Positions 36,474-46,130 of a stretch of DNA of 64,000 nucleotides are shown piece by piece; position 1 is the first letter of the stretch, and each line of letters begins with the position of its first letter. The notes below the pieces were generated by a model. It saw only the letters and a program-made list of their open reading frames with translations. It ran no database searches and was not told where the DNA came from. The stretch is taken from NCBI GenBank assembly GCA_019635015.1, contig JAHCAG010000003.1, positions 62,001-126,000 on the forward strand, written 5' to 3'. The translations under genes were made by a program, and so were the position numbers. This stretch comes from Burkholderiales bacterium. GTDB lineage: Bacteria; Pseudomonadota; Gammaproteobacteria; Burkholderiales; SG8-41.

Positions 36474-36503
36474 AAGAAAAAACGGGCTCCGCGCGGAGCC
36501 CGT
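36474..36503 (-). terminator. Intrinsic terminator after Bug receptor 2
   Basis: The perfect palindrome at 36482-36503 (ACGGGCTCCGC arms) is followed on the minus strand by TTTTTTCTT. It lies 18 bases after the stop codon at 36522 and closes the dehydrogenase-Bug-Bug unit. Confidence 0.9.
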
Positions 36504-36521
36504 TTCCATCGGCTCCGCCGC

Positions 36522-37499
36522 TTACTGCTTGGCGAGGCCGATGTCGACCAGCACGGCCTTGATGTCGTTGTAATCCTTGGCGATATCCTTGCTGAACTGG
36601 GCGTGGCCGACGAAGTCGTCCGACCAGTAGTTCTTCTCGAGGTCAGCCTTCCAGTCCGGGTTTGATACCACCTTGCGCAGCACGCCTTCCCAATAGGCGA
36701 TCTGCGCCGGTGTGATGTCTTTCGGCGCCATGATCGCGCGCCAGCCGCCGTAGACCAGGTTTGCACCCTGTTCCTTCCAGGTCGGGACATTGGCGAAGGC
36801 ACCGGGGAACCGTTTTTCCGCGGACACGCCGATCACGCGCAGCCGGCCTTCGGCGACATGCCCCGCGACATTGCCTGCCGCGGTGGTCACCAGGTCGATA
36901 TGGCCGCCCAGCACCTGGGTGATGGCTTCCGCCGATCCCTTGAAGGCGATGGCTTTCAGGTTGCGCGCGTTGACGCCGACGCTTTTCGCCAGCAGGCCGG
37001 CCGCGATGTGGTTATGGCTGCCCAGCGTGGTGGCGAAAGCGATCGACACCGATTGCGGATTTTCCTTCAGCTTCGCGATCAGGTCCTTGCCGGTCTTGAT
37101 CGGCGAATTGGCATTGACCGCGAACACCACGTAATCGTTGAACAGCGAGGCCACCGGCGTGAAATCCATGTAGCTCAGCGCGCTGGTGCCGACGATGTGG
37201 TTGGTCAGCAGCGCGGTGGTGCCGATCAGCAGCGTGTGCGGATCGCCCTTCTTCTGGTTGACGTAATTGAAGGCGATCGTGCTGCCGCCGCCGGGGCGGT
37301 TGACCACGGTCAGCGAAACCGGGAGCAGCTTGCCCTCGACGATGGCCCTCTCGACCGTGCGGGCGGTCTTGTCGTTGCTGCCGCCGGGCGCGGAACCGAC
37401 GACGATTTCGACGTTGCGGCTGGGTGACCAGCTCTGCTGGGCCTGGGCTGCGGGTACCGCCAGGATGGCGACGGAAAAAAATGCAATCAGCGATTTCAA
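36522..37499 (-). CDS. Bug/TctC family solute-binding protein 2
   Basis: A 325-residue periplasmic receptor with a signal peptide cut near residue 20 (PAAQAQ). Family segments are EIVVGSAPGGSNDKTAR, TVVNRPGGGSTIAFNYV and ITQVLGGHIDLV. The start is a TTG at 37497-37499. AGGAG lies eight bases before it and the signal peptide requires it, so the rare start codon looks genuine. The gene is 26 bases downstream of another Bug gene. The two are divergent in sequence, so they likely bind different ligands. Confidence 0.92.
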   Translation of the reverse strand: MKSLIAFFSVAILAVPAAQAQQSWSPSRNVEIVVGSAPGGSNDKTARTVERAIVEGKLLPVSLTVVNRPGGGSTIAFNYVNQKKGDPHTLLIGTTALLTNHIVGTSALSYMDFTPVASLFNDYVVFAVNANSPIKTGKDLIAKLKENPQSVSIAFATTLGSHNHIAAGLLAKSVGVNARNLKAIAFKGSAEAITQVLGGHIDLVTTAAGNVAGHVAEGRLRVIGVSAEKRFPGAFANVPTWKEQGANLVYGGWRAIMAPKDITPAQIAYWEGVLRKVVSNPDWKADLEKNYWSDDFVGHAQFSKDIAKDYNDIKAVLVDIGLAKQ

Positions 37500-37525
37500 G
37501 GGAAATTCTCCTTGCTGGGGGTGGA

Positions 37526-38491
37526 TTAAAGCGGCTTGATGCCGGCTCGTTTGATGACGTTGGCGTACTTCTCGGTTTCGGCGCGGATGAATTTGCCGAA
37601 GTCCTCGGGAGTGCCGCCCTTGGTGATCACGCCATCACGGTCAAAACGCTCGCGGACATCCTTCATCGCCAGCGCCTTGTTCACATCGGCGTTGACCTTG
37701 CTGATGATGTCCTTAGACACCTTGATCGGCGCCATCAGTCCGAACCAGTTGCTGGCTTCGTAACCCTTGACGCCCGACTCGTGGAAAGTGGGGATCTCGG
37801 GCACCGCGGGGAAACGTTCGATGCTGCTGATGGCGATCGGGCGCAGGCGGCCGCTCTTGATATGCGGCACCAGCGCCGGCACGCCACTGAACACCATCTC
37901 GACGTGGCCCGCGATGGCGTCCGTGATGGACGGCGTGTTGCCTTTGTAAGGCACGTGCACGATCCGGATGCCGGCCATGAAATTGAGCAGCTCGCCGGCC
38001 ATGTGGTTGGAGCTGCCCAGCCCGGCGTGGCCGTAGTTGAGCTGTCCGGGGCGCGACTTGGCCAGGGCGATCAGTTCTTTCGCGTTTTTTGCCGGCAGGG
38101 AGGGATGCGCGGCAAGCAATGCCGCACCCTGCACGCACCACACCACCGGCGCAAAATCCCGCTCCGTGTTGTACGGCGGCTTGGCGTAGAGCGTCATGTT
38201 GATCGCGTTGGAGGCGCCGCCCATGAACAGCGTGTAACCGTCGGGCGCGGCCGTGGCCGCCAGCTCCGAGCCGATGTTGGTGCCGCCGCCGGGCCGGTTA
38301 TCGACGATCACCTGCTGGCCCCACATTTCGGCGACCTTGGCGCCGACGGTGCGCGCCGTGTAATCCGTATTGCCGCCGGCGGCGTAGGGCACGATGATGC
38401 GCACCGTGCGTGCGGGCCAGTTCTGGGCCAGCACCGGTGCTGCTGCCATCAGCAGCCCGAGACCCGCGATCAAACAATTGATTTTCCTCAT
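37526..38491 (-). CDS. Bug/TctC family solute-binding protein 3
   Basis: A 321-residue receptor with signal peptide (MRKINCLIAGLGLLMAAAP, cut near AQN). It has the canonical VRIIVPYAAGGNTDYTAR, VIVDNRPGGGTNIGSELA, VHVPYKGNTPSITDAIAG and SGRLRPIAI motifs. A GGAGG four bases before the ATG fixes the start. It follows the 2-hydroxyacid dehydrogenase by ten bases and precedes the second Bug gene, so all three share a transcript. Confidence 0.94.
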   Translation of the reverse strand: MRKINCLIAGLGLLMAAAPVLAQNWPARTVRIIVPYAAGGNTDYTARTVGAKVAEMWGQQVIVDNRPGGGTNIGSELAATAAPDGYTLFMGGASNAINMTLYAKPPYNTERDFAPVVWCVQGAALLAAHPSLPAKNAKELIALAKSRPGQLNYGHAGLGSSNHMAGELLNFMAGIRIVHVPYKGNTPSITDAIAGHVEMVFSGVPALVPHIKSGRLRPIAISSIERFPAVPEIPTFHESGVKGYEASNWFGLMAPIKVSKDIISKVNADVNKALAMKDVRERFDRDGVITKGGTPEDFGKFIRAETEKYANVIKRAGIKPL

Positions 38492-38501
38492 CTTTCCTCC
38501 T

Positions 38502-39500
38502 TTATTGTGCGGTTGCCCGCACTTCGTTGTTGAGCGGCTTGCCGAGTTGCCAGCGCTCCAGGTTGGCCAGAAACATCTCGTACACCCGGCCGTCGTTGCC
38601 CTGCGCAGCAGCCGAATTGTGCGGTGAAACCAGCACATTGGGCAGTGCCCACAGTGGCGATTCCGCGGCCAGCGGCTCTTTTTCGAACACGTCGAGATAG
38701 GCGCCGCCAAGCCGGCCTTCGCCCAGTGCCGCGACCAGCGCAGTTTCGTCGATGATCTCGCCGCGCGCAACATTGATGATGCGTGCCCCGGGGGGCAGGC
38801 GCGAGAGCATGTCCGCATTGATCAGGCCGCGGGTTTCGTCGGTCAGCGGCGCTGCAAGCACCAGCCAGTCGGCGCGCGGCAGCAGCGCCGCCAGCTGCTG
38901 CGGGGGATGCAGTTCATCGACCGGATCGCCGGCTTGCCGCGGGCTGCGGCGGATGCCGATGACTTTGAGTCCCAGCGCCCGTGCCAGGCGGGCGATTTCG
39001 CGGCCGATGCTGCCGAGCCCGTAAACCACGACCGTCTGCCCGACAAGATCGCGCGGGAAGTCCGGCGACCGCATCGGATCCCAGCGGTGTTCCTGCTGGC
39101 CGCGCAGCCAGCGCGGGACATTGCGCGCCAGCATCAGCAGCCCGGTGATGGCGGTCTGGGCAATCGGCACTGCAGTGGAGCCGGCGGAAGTGCTCAGGCG
39201 CACGCCGCGCTGGAGCATCTCGGTGAACACCGGATGGTCGACGCCGGCATTGAACACATGCAGCCACTTCAGCGCGGGGGCCTTGCGCGCGGTCGAAAAA
39301 AACTGCCGCGAGTGCAGCGGGAAAATGTCGGAGGAAAAAAAGGCGAGCTCCAGCCGTGCGAGATCGGCTTCGGCCAGCCGCCCCTCGGGGTCCGCCGGCA
39401 GCACGATCTGTTCCAGCATGATGCCGAGCTGTTGCGCGCGGACGGCCAGATCGGCGCCACGCGTGACATGCAGTTGATGGGAAACCAGCAGGGTTGTCAT
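38502..39500 (-). CDS. D-2-hydroxyacid dehydrogenase
   Basis: The 332-residue NAD(P)-dependent enzyme has the Rossmann motif VVVYGLGSIGREIA. Catalytic residues are in VARGEIIDE (Arg), DVFEKEPL (Glu) and SPHNSA (His). It interconverts a D-2-hydroxyacid and a 2-oxoacid. ATG at 39498-39500 is preferred to an upstream GTG. It is first in a unit with two Bug receptors, which suggests the receptors bring in a hydroxy- or oxoacid. It is divergent from dapE. Confidence 0.92.
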   Translation of the reverse strand: MTTLLVSHQLHVTRGADLAVRAQQLGIMLEQIVLPADPEGRLAEADLARLELAFFSSDIFPLHSRQFFSTARKAPALKWLHVFNAGVDHPVFTEMLQRGVRLSTSAGSTAVPIAQTAITGLLMLARNVPRWLRGQQEHRWDPMRSPDFPRDLVGQTVVVYGLGSIGREIARLARALGLKVIGIRRSPRQAGDPVDELHPPQQLAALLPRADWLVLAAPLTDETRGLINADMLSRLPPGARIINVARGEIIDETALVAALGEGRLGGAYLDVFEKEPLAAESPLWALPNVLVSPHNSAAAQGNDGRVYEMFLANLERWQLGKPLNNEVRATAQ

Positions 39501-39609
39501 TGCAGGGGATGTACAGGACGCGGCCACGGGAGAAGGGAGATTTTAACCGCTCTTTGTTAACATTCAGGGCATGACCGCAGTGCAACATCCACCTTTGGAA
39601 GTCCATTCG

Positions 39610-40740
39610 ATGGAAATCAGTACCCTGGAGCTCGCACAGCAGCTGATCGCGCGTCATTCCGTGTCGCCGGAAGACGCCGGCTGCCTGGACCTGGTGATGG
39701 CGCAGCTGAAGCCGCTGGGCTTTGACTGCGAGATCATCGCCAGCAACGGCACCACCAACCTCTGGGCGCGGCGCGGCCGTGCCGCGCCGCTGGTCTGCTT
39801 TGCCGGGCACACCGATGTCGTGCCCACCGGCCCCGTTGAAAACTGGGGCATTGACCCGTTCACGCCGACGATCCGCGACGGGGTGTTGTACGGCCGCGGC
39901 GCCTCCGACATGAAAACCTCGATTGCGGCATTTGTCGTGGCCATCCGCGGGTTTGTCGAAGCGAATCCCGATCACCCCGGTTCGCTGGCGGTCATGTTCA
40001 CTTCCGACGAGGAAGGCCCCGCCACCGATGGCACTGTTCGGGTGGTCGAGGCACTGGCGCGGCGCGGCGAAAAACTTGATTACTGCATCGTCGGCGAACC
40101 CACCTCGGTCAAACAGTTCGGCGACACCATCAAGAACGGCCGCCGCGGCTCGCTGACCGGCATCCTCACCGTCGAGGGCGTGCAGGGCCATGTCGCGTAT
40201 CCGCAGATGGCGCGCAACCCGATCCACGAAGTCGCGCCGGCGATCGCCGAGCTTGCCGCCGCGGAATGGGACCGCGGCAACGAATATTTTCCGCCGACCA
40301 CCTGGCAGATTTCGAACTTCAACGCCGGCACCGGCGCCAACAACGTCATTCCCGGCACCGCGCGCGTGCAGTTCAATTTCCGTTTCTCCACCGCCAGCAC
40401 GGTCGAGTCGCTGCAGACCCGGGTCCACGGCATCCTCGACAAACATGATCTCCGCTACGATCTCGAATGGCGGCTCGACGGCCGGCCCTTCCTGACGCCG
40501 AAGGGCGATCTCGTCGCGGCGGTGGCGCAGGCGATCCGGGAGGTCACCGGTGTCGACACCGAACTGTCGACCACCGGCGGCACCTCCGACGGCCGTTTCA
40601 TCGCCGACATCTGCCCGCAGGTCGTCGAGTTCGGGCCGACCAATGCCACCATCCACAAGGTCAACGAATGCCTGCCGGTGGCGGAGGTCGAACCGCTGCG
40701 GCGGGTCTATCAGAGGACGCTGGAGCTGCTGCTGCGCTGA
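39610..40740 (+). CDS. dapE: Succinyl-diaminopimelate desuccinylase
   Basis: DapE releases succinate from N-succinyl-LL-diaminopimelate in lysine and cell-wall precursor synthesis. This M20 metallopeptidase-family protein shows the zinc site residues in [41 protein letters not shown] and EPTS, and the [19 protein letters not shown] lid region. Using the ATG at 39610, with GGAAG eight bases upstream, gives 376 residues, matching the usual size. A 13-codon longer form from 39571 is possible. Confidence 0.96.
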   Translation: MEISTLELAQQLIARHSVSPEDAGCLDLVMAQLKPLGFDCEIIASNGTTNLWARRGRAAPLVCFAGHTDVVPTGPVENWGIDPFTPTIRDGVLYGRGASDMKTSIAAFVVAIRGFVEANPDHPGSLAVMFTSDEEGPATDGTVRVVEALARRGEKLDYCIVGEPTSVKQFGDTIKNGRRGSLTGILTVEGVQGHVAYPQMARNPIHEVAPAIAELAAAEWDRGNEYFPPTTWQISNFNAGTGANNVIPGTARVQFNFRFSTASTVESLQTRVHGILDKHDLRYDLEWRLDGRPFLTPKGDLVAAVAQAIREVTGVDTELSTTGGTSDGRFIADICPQVVEFGPTNATIHKVNECLPVAEVEPLRRVYQRTLELLLR

Positions 40741-40772
40741 CTTGCGCGGCGCCCGCGAGCGAGGGCGGCAAT

Positions 40773-41843
40773 ATGCGCGCACCACTGCCTGACAACGAGG
40801 CTGACCGGCTGGCCGCCCTGCAGCGTTACGAAATTCTCGACAGCCAGTCCGAACAGGCCTACGACGACCTGACCCGGATGGCGGCGTATATCGCCGGCAC
40901 GCCGATGGCGCTGATCAGCCTGATCGACAGCGACCGTCAATGGTTCAAATCGAAAATCGGCCTCGATGCCGAAGATACTCCCCGCGACCTCGCGTTCTGC
41001 GCTCATGCCATCCTGCAGCCGGACAGCACGCTGGTGGTTCCCGACGCGACGAGGGATGTGCGGTTTTCCGGCAACCCTGCGGTGACCGGCGATCTGCATG
41101 TAAGGTTCTATGCCGGAGCACCGCTCGTGACGGCCGACCGCTATGCGCTGGGCACGCTGTGCGTGATCGACCGCCAGCCGCGCCAACTCGAGCCGGAACG
41201 CCTTGCTGCGCTGCAGGCGCTGTCACGGCAGGTCGTGGCATTGCTCGAACTGCGCCGCATTGCCGCTGAGCTGCGCCGGGCGATGGCCGATCGCGAGGTC
41301 TATCTCGACAAGCTGCGCGAGCACCAGAAAACGATCGAGCAGGCCAACATCGACCTGCAGCGCTCCAGCCTTACCGACGCGCTGACCGGTGTCGGCAACC
41401 GCGCCGCGTTTGACCAGCGGCTCGACGAGGAAATCCACCGTGCGCGGCGTTATGGCAGCGCATTGTCGCTGTTGCTGCTCGATATCGACCGTTTCAAGGA
41501 GTACAACGACACTTGGGGCCACCCGGCCGGCGATGCCGCGCTGCGGCAGTTCGCCGGCATTTTGCGCGGTCGCGCGCGGCCCAGCGACGTGGTCGCCCGT
41601 TACGGCGGCGAAGAGTTTGCGCTTGTGCTGCCGGCGACTGATCGCAAGGGCGCCGCGAAGGTCGGCGAAGCGATGCGTGCCGCCGTCGAACAGGCGGAAT
41701 TCCCGAACCGGCAGGTTACGGTCAGTGTCGGCGTCGCCACGCTGCCAGGCGAAGAGATGGACCGCGACGGGCTGGTCAAGGCAGCCGACCATGCGCTTTA
41801 TGCAGCCAAGCGCGGTGGACGCAACCGGGTGGTTTCAGCCTGA
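40773..41843 (+). CDS. GAF-domain diguanylate cyclase
   Basis: The 356-residue cytoplasmic protein has an N-terminal GAF sensor (about 20-165, with [19 protein letters not shown] and [18 protein letters not shown]). A coiled-coil linker (about 165-205) leads to a GGDEF domain (about 200-356). The active site is GGEEF at 278-282, preceded by an intact inhibitory I-site RPSD (269-272) five residues upstream. It should make c-di-GMP under feedback control. The signal for the GAF domain is unknown. It starts 32 bases after dapE. Confidence 0.94.
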   Translation: MRAPLPDNEADRLAALQRYEILDSQSEQAYDDLTRMAAYIAGTPMALISLIDSDRQWFKSKIGLDAEDTPRDLAFCAHAILQPDSTLVVPDATRDVRFSGNPAVTGDLHVRFYAGAPLVTADRYALGTLCVIDRQPRQLEPERLAALQALSRQVVALLELRRIAAELRRAMADREVYLDKLREHQKTIEQANIDLQRSSLTDALTGVGNRAAFDQRLDEEIHRARRYGSALSLLLLDIDRFKEYNDTWGHPAGDAALRQFAGILRGRARPSDVVARYGGEEFALVLPATDRKGAAKVGEAMRAAVEQAEFPNRQVTVSVGVATLPGEEMDRDGLVKAADHALYAAKRGGRNRVVSA

Positions 41844-41848
41844 GTGAG

Positions 41849-43081
41849 TCATCCGCTGGCGCGCAGATGCACCAGTGCTCCCGCGCCCGCCGCCCGCCCG
41901 GTCGCAAAACACGCCGTCAGCAGATAACCCCCGGTCGGCGCCTCCCAGTCGAGCATCTCGCCGGCGCAGAACACGCCGGGCAGTGCCTTCAGCATCAGCT
42001 GTTCATCCAGCGCCTCGAAAGGCAGGCCGCCGGCGCTGCTGATGGCCTCGTCGAGCGGGCGCGGCGCGGTCAGCCGCAGCGGCAGGGCCTTGATCGTTGC
42101 GGCCAGGGTCTGCGCATCGTTCATCGCCGCCGCAGTCAGCGCCTCGCGCAGCAGGCCGGACTTGATGCCCTTGATACCGAGCCGGCTCTGCAGGTGGCTG
42201 CTCAGCGAGCGCGAGCCCCGCGGATGGGTGACCGCAGCGGCGACACGCGCCGCGTCGTGGTCGGGCAGCAGGTCCAGCATCAGGGTGACCCCGCCCTGTG
42301 CCGTGATGGTGTCGCGCAGTGGCGCCGACAGCGCATAGACCAGGCTGCCCTCGACACCGTAGTCGCTGACCAGCAGTTCGCCGCTGCGCCGGTGAGTCGT
42401 GCCCGCGGCATCGACGAAGGAGGCGGTGACTGCTTTCACCGGCTGTCCGGCAAAACGCCCGCGGAAATGCGTGCTCCATGCCAGCTCGAAACCGCAGTTC
42501 GCCGGGCGCAGCGGGGCGACCGCAACACCGCGCGCTTCCAGCAGCGGCACCCAGGCGCCGTCGGAACCGAGTCGCGCCCAGCTGCCGCCGCCGAGAGCCA
42601 GTACGGTGGCGGCCGCGTGCACCGTGATTTCCCCCTGTGGCGTCGCGAAACGCAGCGCACCGTCCCCGGTCCAGCCCAGCCAGCGATGGCGCGCGTGGAT
42701 GCGCAGTCCGGCCGCGCGCAGCCGCTGCAGCCAGGCGCGCAGCAGGGGCGCCGCTTTCATTTCCTTCGGGAACACCCGCTGCGAAGTGCCGGTGAAGGTC
42801 TCGATGCCGAGGCCGTGCACCCAGTCGCGCAGTTGCGTGGCGCCGAAACCGGAGAGCATTTTTTCGAGCCGGGTTGCGCGCTCGCCGTAACGGGTCAGAA
42901 ACTTTTCCGGGGCTTCAGCATGGGTGATATTGAGGCCGCCCCTGCCGGCGAGCAGGAATTTGCGGCCGACTGAAGGCATCGCGTCGTAGAGGCCGACCGC
43001 GAAGCCGCCAGCGAGCAGCGTCTCCGCCGCCATCAGCCCGGCCGGACCGCCGCCGATGACGACGGCGCCGGTTAAAGCCAC
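41849..43081 (-). CDS. HI0933/YhiN-family flavoprotein
   Basis: The 410-residue FAD-dependent oxidoreductase has the dinucleotide motif AVVIGGGPAGLMAAETLL, then the family signatures GRKFLLAGRGGLNITH, LALGGGSWARLGSDG and, at the C-terminus, GVFCAGEMLDWEAPTGGYLLT. The substrate is unknown. A GTG at 43079-43081 with AAGG upstream gives the normal length and a short overlap with corA. An ATG at 43162 would overlap corA by 91 bases and add an unrelated tail, so it is rejected. Confidence 0.93.
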   Translation of the reverse strand: MALTGAVVIGGGPAGLMAAETLLAGGFAVGLYDAMPSVGRKFLLAGRGGLNITHAEAPEKFLTRYGERATRLEKMLSGFGATQLRDWVHGLGIETFTGTSQRVFPKEMKAAPLLRAWLQRLRAAGLRIHARHRWLGWTGDGALRFATPQGEITVHAAATVLALGGGSWARLGSDGAWVPLLEARGVAVAPLRPANCGFELAWSTHFRGRFAGQPVKAVTASFVDAAGTTHRRSGELLVSDYGVEGSLVYALSAPLRDTITAQGGVTLMLDLLPDHDAARVAAAVTHPRGSRSLSSHLQSRLGIKGIKSGLLREALTAAAMNDAQTLAATIKALPLRLTAPRPLDEAISSAGGLPFEALDEQLMLKALPGVFCAGEMLDWEAPTGGYLLTACFATGRAAGAGALVHLRASG

Positions 43082-44037
43082 TTCGCCTTGCGGAAACGCC
43101 AGAACAGGTAACCGTCGATGGCCACCATGACGCCGAGCACCAGCGGATAACCCCAGGGCCATTGCAGCTCCGGCATGTGCTCGAAGTTCATGCCGTAGAT
43201 GCCTGCAATCATCGTCGGCACCGCAACGAGCGCCGCGTAGCTGGCGAGGCGTTTGGTGACTTCGGTCTCCTGCACCGTGATCATCGCCAGGGTTACCGAC
43301 ATGGCCGTGGTCACCATGTCGCGTGCCGCATCGATGCTCTGGTTGATGCGGCCCAGATGGTCGGCGACGTCGCGGTAGTAGTCCCCAAGCCCCGCGCAGA
43401 TCTGCGGAACCCGCCCGCCATACAGCTTGCCGACGGCTTCATGCAGCGGAGCGGTCGCATGCTTGAGCGTCATCAGCTTCTGCTTCAGGTCGTAGAGGGC
43501 TTCGATGTTGGCGCGCGGCGATTTGCCGGCGAATATCTGCTCCTCGATGAGCTCCAGCCGGGTCTCGATGTCATCGAGGATCGGAAAATAGCGGTCGACC
43601 ACCGCGTCCATCAGCGCGTAGAGGATGTAGCCGGTGCCGTGGCGCAGCAGCTCGGGTTCGCGCTCGCAACGGCTGCGCACGTCCTGGAAATTGCGCTCGC
43701 TGCGGCTGCGCACCGACAGCACGTAGTTGCGGGCGACGAAGATATCGACCTCGCCGACCCGCAGCTCGTCGCCGTCCGGCTCCAGCATGTGCAGCACGAA
43801 AAACAGCGAGTCGCCGTATTCCTCGAACTTCGGCCGCTGGTGCCCGTGGCGGGCATCCTCCACCGCCAGCGGATGGAGGTCGAACTGTTCTTCCAGTTTT
43901 TCGAGTTCGTGGGGCTCCGGGTCGCGCACGGCCACCCACAGGATGCCGTCGTTGCGCGCGAGCCAGGTGTGGATTTCCTCCTGTGCGACATCGGCGACTT
44001 TTTTGCCGTCCTTGTAGGCGACGCTGTTGACCAGCAT
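43072..44037 (-). CDS. corA: CorA family magnesium/divalent cation transporter
   Basis: The 321-residue protein has the long cytoplasmic helical domain of CorA and two C-terminal membrane helices. The signature GMN is present in IYGMNFEHMPELQWPWGYP. The tail RFRKAKWL is the usual basic end. CorA forms a pentameric channel for Mg2+ and sometimes Co2+ or Ni2+. It starts 25 bases after the LeuD-like gene on the same strand and may be transcribed with it. Confidence 0.94.
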   Translation of the reverse strand: MLVNSVAYKDGKKVADVAQEEIHTWLARNDGILWVAVRDPEPHELEKLEEQFDLHPLAVEDARHGHQRPKFEEYGDSLFFVLHMLEPDGDELRVGEVDIFVARNYVLSVRSRSERNFQDVRSRCEREPELLRHGTGYILYALMDAVVDRYFPILDDIETRLELIEEQIFAGKSPRANIEALYDLKQKLMTLKHATAPLHEAVGKLYGGRVPQICAGLGDYYRDVADHLGRINQSIDAARDMVTTAMSVTLAMITVQETEVTKRLASYAALVAVPTMIAGIYGMNFEHMPELQWPWGYPLVLGVMVAIDGYLFWRFRKAKWL

Positions 44038-44062
44038 GGAAACTCCGGGTGCCGTCGTCCGC

Positions 44063-44677
44063 TCAGGCGAGCCAGGGCCGCCCGGCGTGGTAGTTTTTTT
44101 CGAAACCCTCGATTGCCGGCGTGTTCTCCAGCACGAGGCCGATGTCGTCGAGCCCCTTCAGCAGCCGCTCCTTGTATACCGCATCGATCATGAAGGGATG
44201 CGCCGTGCCTTCGGTGTCGGTGACCGTCTGCGCCGGCAGGTCGATTGCCAGCGTCGCGCCGGGCTGCGCCTGCAGCTGGCTGCGCAGGCCGCGGCAGATT
44301 TCCTCGGGCAGCGTCACCGGCAACATGCCGTTCTGCAGCTCGTTGGCGTAGTGGATGTCGCCGAAGGAGGGTGCGATCACCGCGCGGATGCCGTAGTCGA
44401 GCAGCGCGTAGACCGCGCCCTCGCGCGAGGAACCGCAGCCGAAGTTGGCGCCGGCCACGAGAATCCCCGCCTTGCGGTACGCCGGACGGTTGAGCACGAA
44501 ATCCGCAATCTCGTTGCCGCTGTTGTCGAAGCGCATGTCGTGGAACAGGTAGGGGTCGTAGCCGGCTTTTTCATTGCGCAGCTTGCGCAGGAAACGCACC
44601 GGGATGATGCGGTCGGTGTCGATGTTCGCCATGTCGATCGGCGCGGCGACCGCGGTGAGCGTGGTGAAGGGTTTCAT
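44063..44677 (-). CDS. LeuD-like hydro-lyase small subunit (3-isopropylmalate dehydratase family)
   Basis: The 204-residue swivel-domain subunit resembles LeuD: NIDTDRIIPVRFL, NFGCGSSREG, IAPSFGDIHYANELQNGMLPV. In LeuD of isopropylmalate isomerase the specificity loop reads SSREHAPWAL; here it is SSREGAVYAL (83-92), so the substrate may differ from isopropylmalate. It starts one base after the LeuC-like gene ends. No leuB follows, and the operon instead contains a Bug receptor and an isocitrate-lyase-family enzyme. The leucine role cannot be excluded. Confidence 0.9.
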   Translation of the reverse strand: MKPFTTLTAVAAPIDMANIDTDRIIPVRFLRKLRNEKAGYDPYLFHDMRFDNSGNEIADFVLNRPAYRKAGILVAGANFGCGSSREGAVYALLDYGIRAVIAPSFGDIHYANELQNGMLPVTLPEEICRGLRSQLQAQPGATLAIDLPAQTVTDTEGTAHPFMIDAVYKERLLKGLDDIGLVLENTPAIEGFEKNYHAGRPWLA

Positions 44678-44678
44678 G

Positions 44679-46094
44679 TCAGTTTCCCGAAAGCAGGGTG
44701 CGCACGTCGGTGACGCGGCCGGTGACCATCGCCGCGGCGGCCATCGCCGGGCTCATCAGGTGGGTGCGCGCGCCCTTGCCCTGGCGGCCCTCGAAATTGC
44801 GGTTGGAGGTCGAAGCGCAGCGCAGGCCCGGCGGCACCTTGTCGCCGTTCATTGCCGCGCAGCTGGAGCAACCCGAGGCGCGCCATTCGACACCGGCGTC
44901 GAGGAAGATCCGGTGCAGGCCTTCGGCCTCGGCCTGCGCCTTCAGCGTGGTCGAGCCGGGGGAAATCCAGGCCGGGATCATCGACTTGCGGCCCTTCAGC
45001 ACCGCCGCAGCGGCGCGCAGGTCCTCGATGCGGCCGTTGGTGCAGCTGCCGATGAAGGCGCGGTCGATGCGGATGTCGGTCAGTGCCATGCCGGGTTTGA
45101 GGTCCATGTAGGCCAGTGCCTGCAGCGCATGCGCGCGCTTGTCGGCGTCACCCAGCGACTGCGGATCGGGGATGCGGCCGGAGACCGGCAGGGCTTCCTC
45201 CGGGCTGGTCCCCCAGGTCAGCATCGGCTCCAGCGCGGCGCCGTCAAGCGTGACTTCACGGTCAAAGCGCGCGCCCTCGTCGCTTGGGAGCGCGCGCCAC
45301 TGTGCCAGCGCGCGCTCCCAGTCGGCACCCTTCGGTGCATATTCGCGGCCGTGCAGGTATTCGTAGACCGCATCGTCCGGCGCAATCATGCCGGCGCGGC
45401 CGCCGGCTTCGATCGCCATGTTGCAGACCGTCAGCCGGCCCTCGATGCTGAGGCCGCGGATCGCCGGACCGGCGAACTCGATCACATGGCCGGTGGCGCC
45501 GGCGGTGCCGATTTTGGCGATGATCGCCAGCACCACGTCCTTGCCGGTGACGTTCGCGGCGAGGCTGCCGTTGACGGTCACGCGCAGCGTTTTCGGTTTT
45601 TTCAGCCACAGGCACTGCGTGGCGAGGATCTGCTTCAGCTGCGAGGCGCCGGTGCCGAAGGCATAGGCGCCGAGCGCGCCGTGTGTGGAGGTATGCGAAT
45701 CGCCGCAGGTGATGGTCAGCCCCGGCTGCGTGATGCCGAGTTCGGGGCCGATCACGTGGACGATGCCCTGGCGTTCGTCGTTCATGCCGAAATGGACGAT
45801 GTCGTTGACGCGGCAATTCTCTTCGAGCAGCTGGATCATGTGCCGCGCATCGGTGTCCTCGGCCGCGTCAAGGCCGCGTTCGCGGCCGACGGTCGGTACG
45901 TAATGATCGGCCACCGCAAAGTTCTGCCGTGGCTTGCGTACCTTGTGGCCCTCCTTCGCCAGCGCGCCGAAGGCATGGAAGGAGCCTTCGTGCACGAAAT
46001 TGCGGTCGATGTGCAGCAGGGCATCACCGCCGGGCCGTTCGGTGATGACGTGGCTGTTCCAGATTTTGTCAAACAGTGTTTGCGGAGAAACCAT
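44679..46094 (-). CDS. LeuC-like hydro-lyase large subunit (3-isopropylmalate dehydratase family)
   Basis: The 471-residue aconitase-fold subunit holds a 4Fe-4S cluster through cysteines in FIGSCTNGR and ASGCSSCAAMNGD. ITCGDSHTSTHGALGA and TSNRNFEGRQGKGARTHL are conserved. It isomerises or hydrates a hydroxy-diacid. It is close to bacterial LeuC in length and motifs but has deviations such as FAVADHYVPT. It is transcribed with LeuD and with the lyase upstream (30-base gap, AT-rich). It may act in leucine synthesis or with the lyase in catabolism. Confidence 0.92.
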   Translation of the reverse strand: MVSPQTLFDKIWNSHVITERPGGDALLHIDRNFVHEGSFHAFGALAKEGHKVRKPRQNFAVADHYVPTVGRERGLDAAEDTDARHMIQLLEENCRVNDIVHFGMNDERQGIVHVIGPELGITQPGLTITCGDSHTSTHGALGAYAFGTGASQLKQILATQCLWLKKPKTLRVTVNGSLAANVTGKDVVLAIIAKIGTAGATGHVIEFAGPAIRGLSIEGRLTVCNMAIEAGGRAGMIAPDDAVYEYLHGREYAPKGADWERALAQWRALPSDEGARFDREVTLDGAALEPMLTWGTSPEEALPVSGRIPDPQSLGDADKRAHALQALAYMDLKPGMALTDIRIDRAFIGSCTNGRIEDLRAAAAVLKGRKSMIPAWISPGSTTLKAQAEAEGLHRIFLDAGVEWRASGCSSCAAMNGDKVPPGLRCASTSNRNFEGRQGKGARTHLMSPAMAAAAMVTGRVTDVRTLLSGN

Positions 46095-46100
46095 AAAATA

Positions 46101-46130
46101 TCCAATATAAACAAATACTTAAAATCAAAG
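46101..46130 (-). repeat. AT-rich dispersed motif, copy before the LeuC-like gene
   Basis: On the minus strand AAGTATTTG and TTTATATTGGA follow one another, matching the fuller copy at 34711-34730 at about 17 of 20 positions. It occupies the gap between the lyase and the LeuC-like gene. Confidence 0.35.

Noticed and set aside
43082-43162. Longer N-terminus for the HI0933-family flavoprotein
   Set aside because: It would overlap corA by about 90 bases and add a tail unlike the family, which begins just before the FAD motif.
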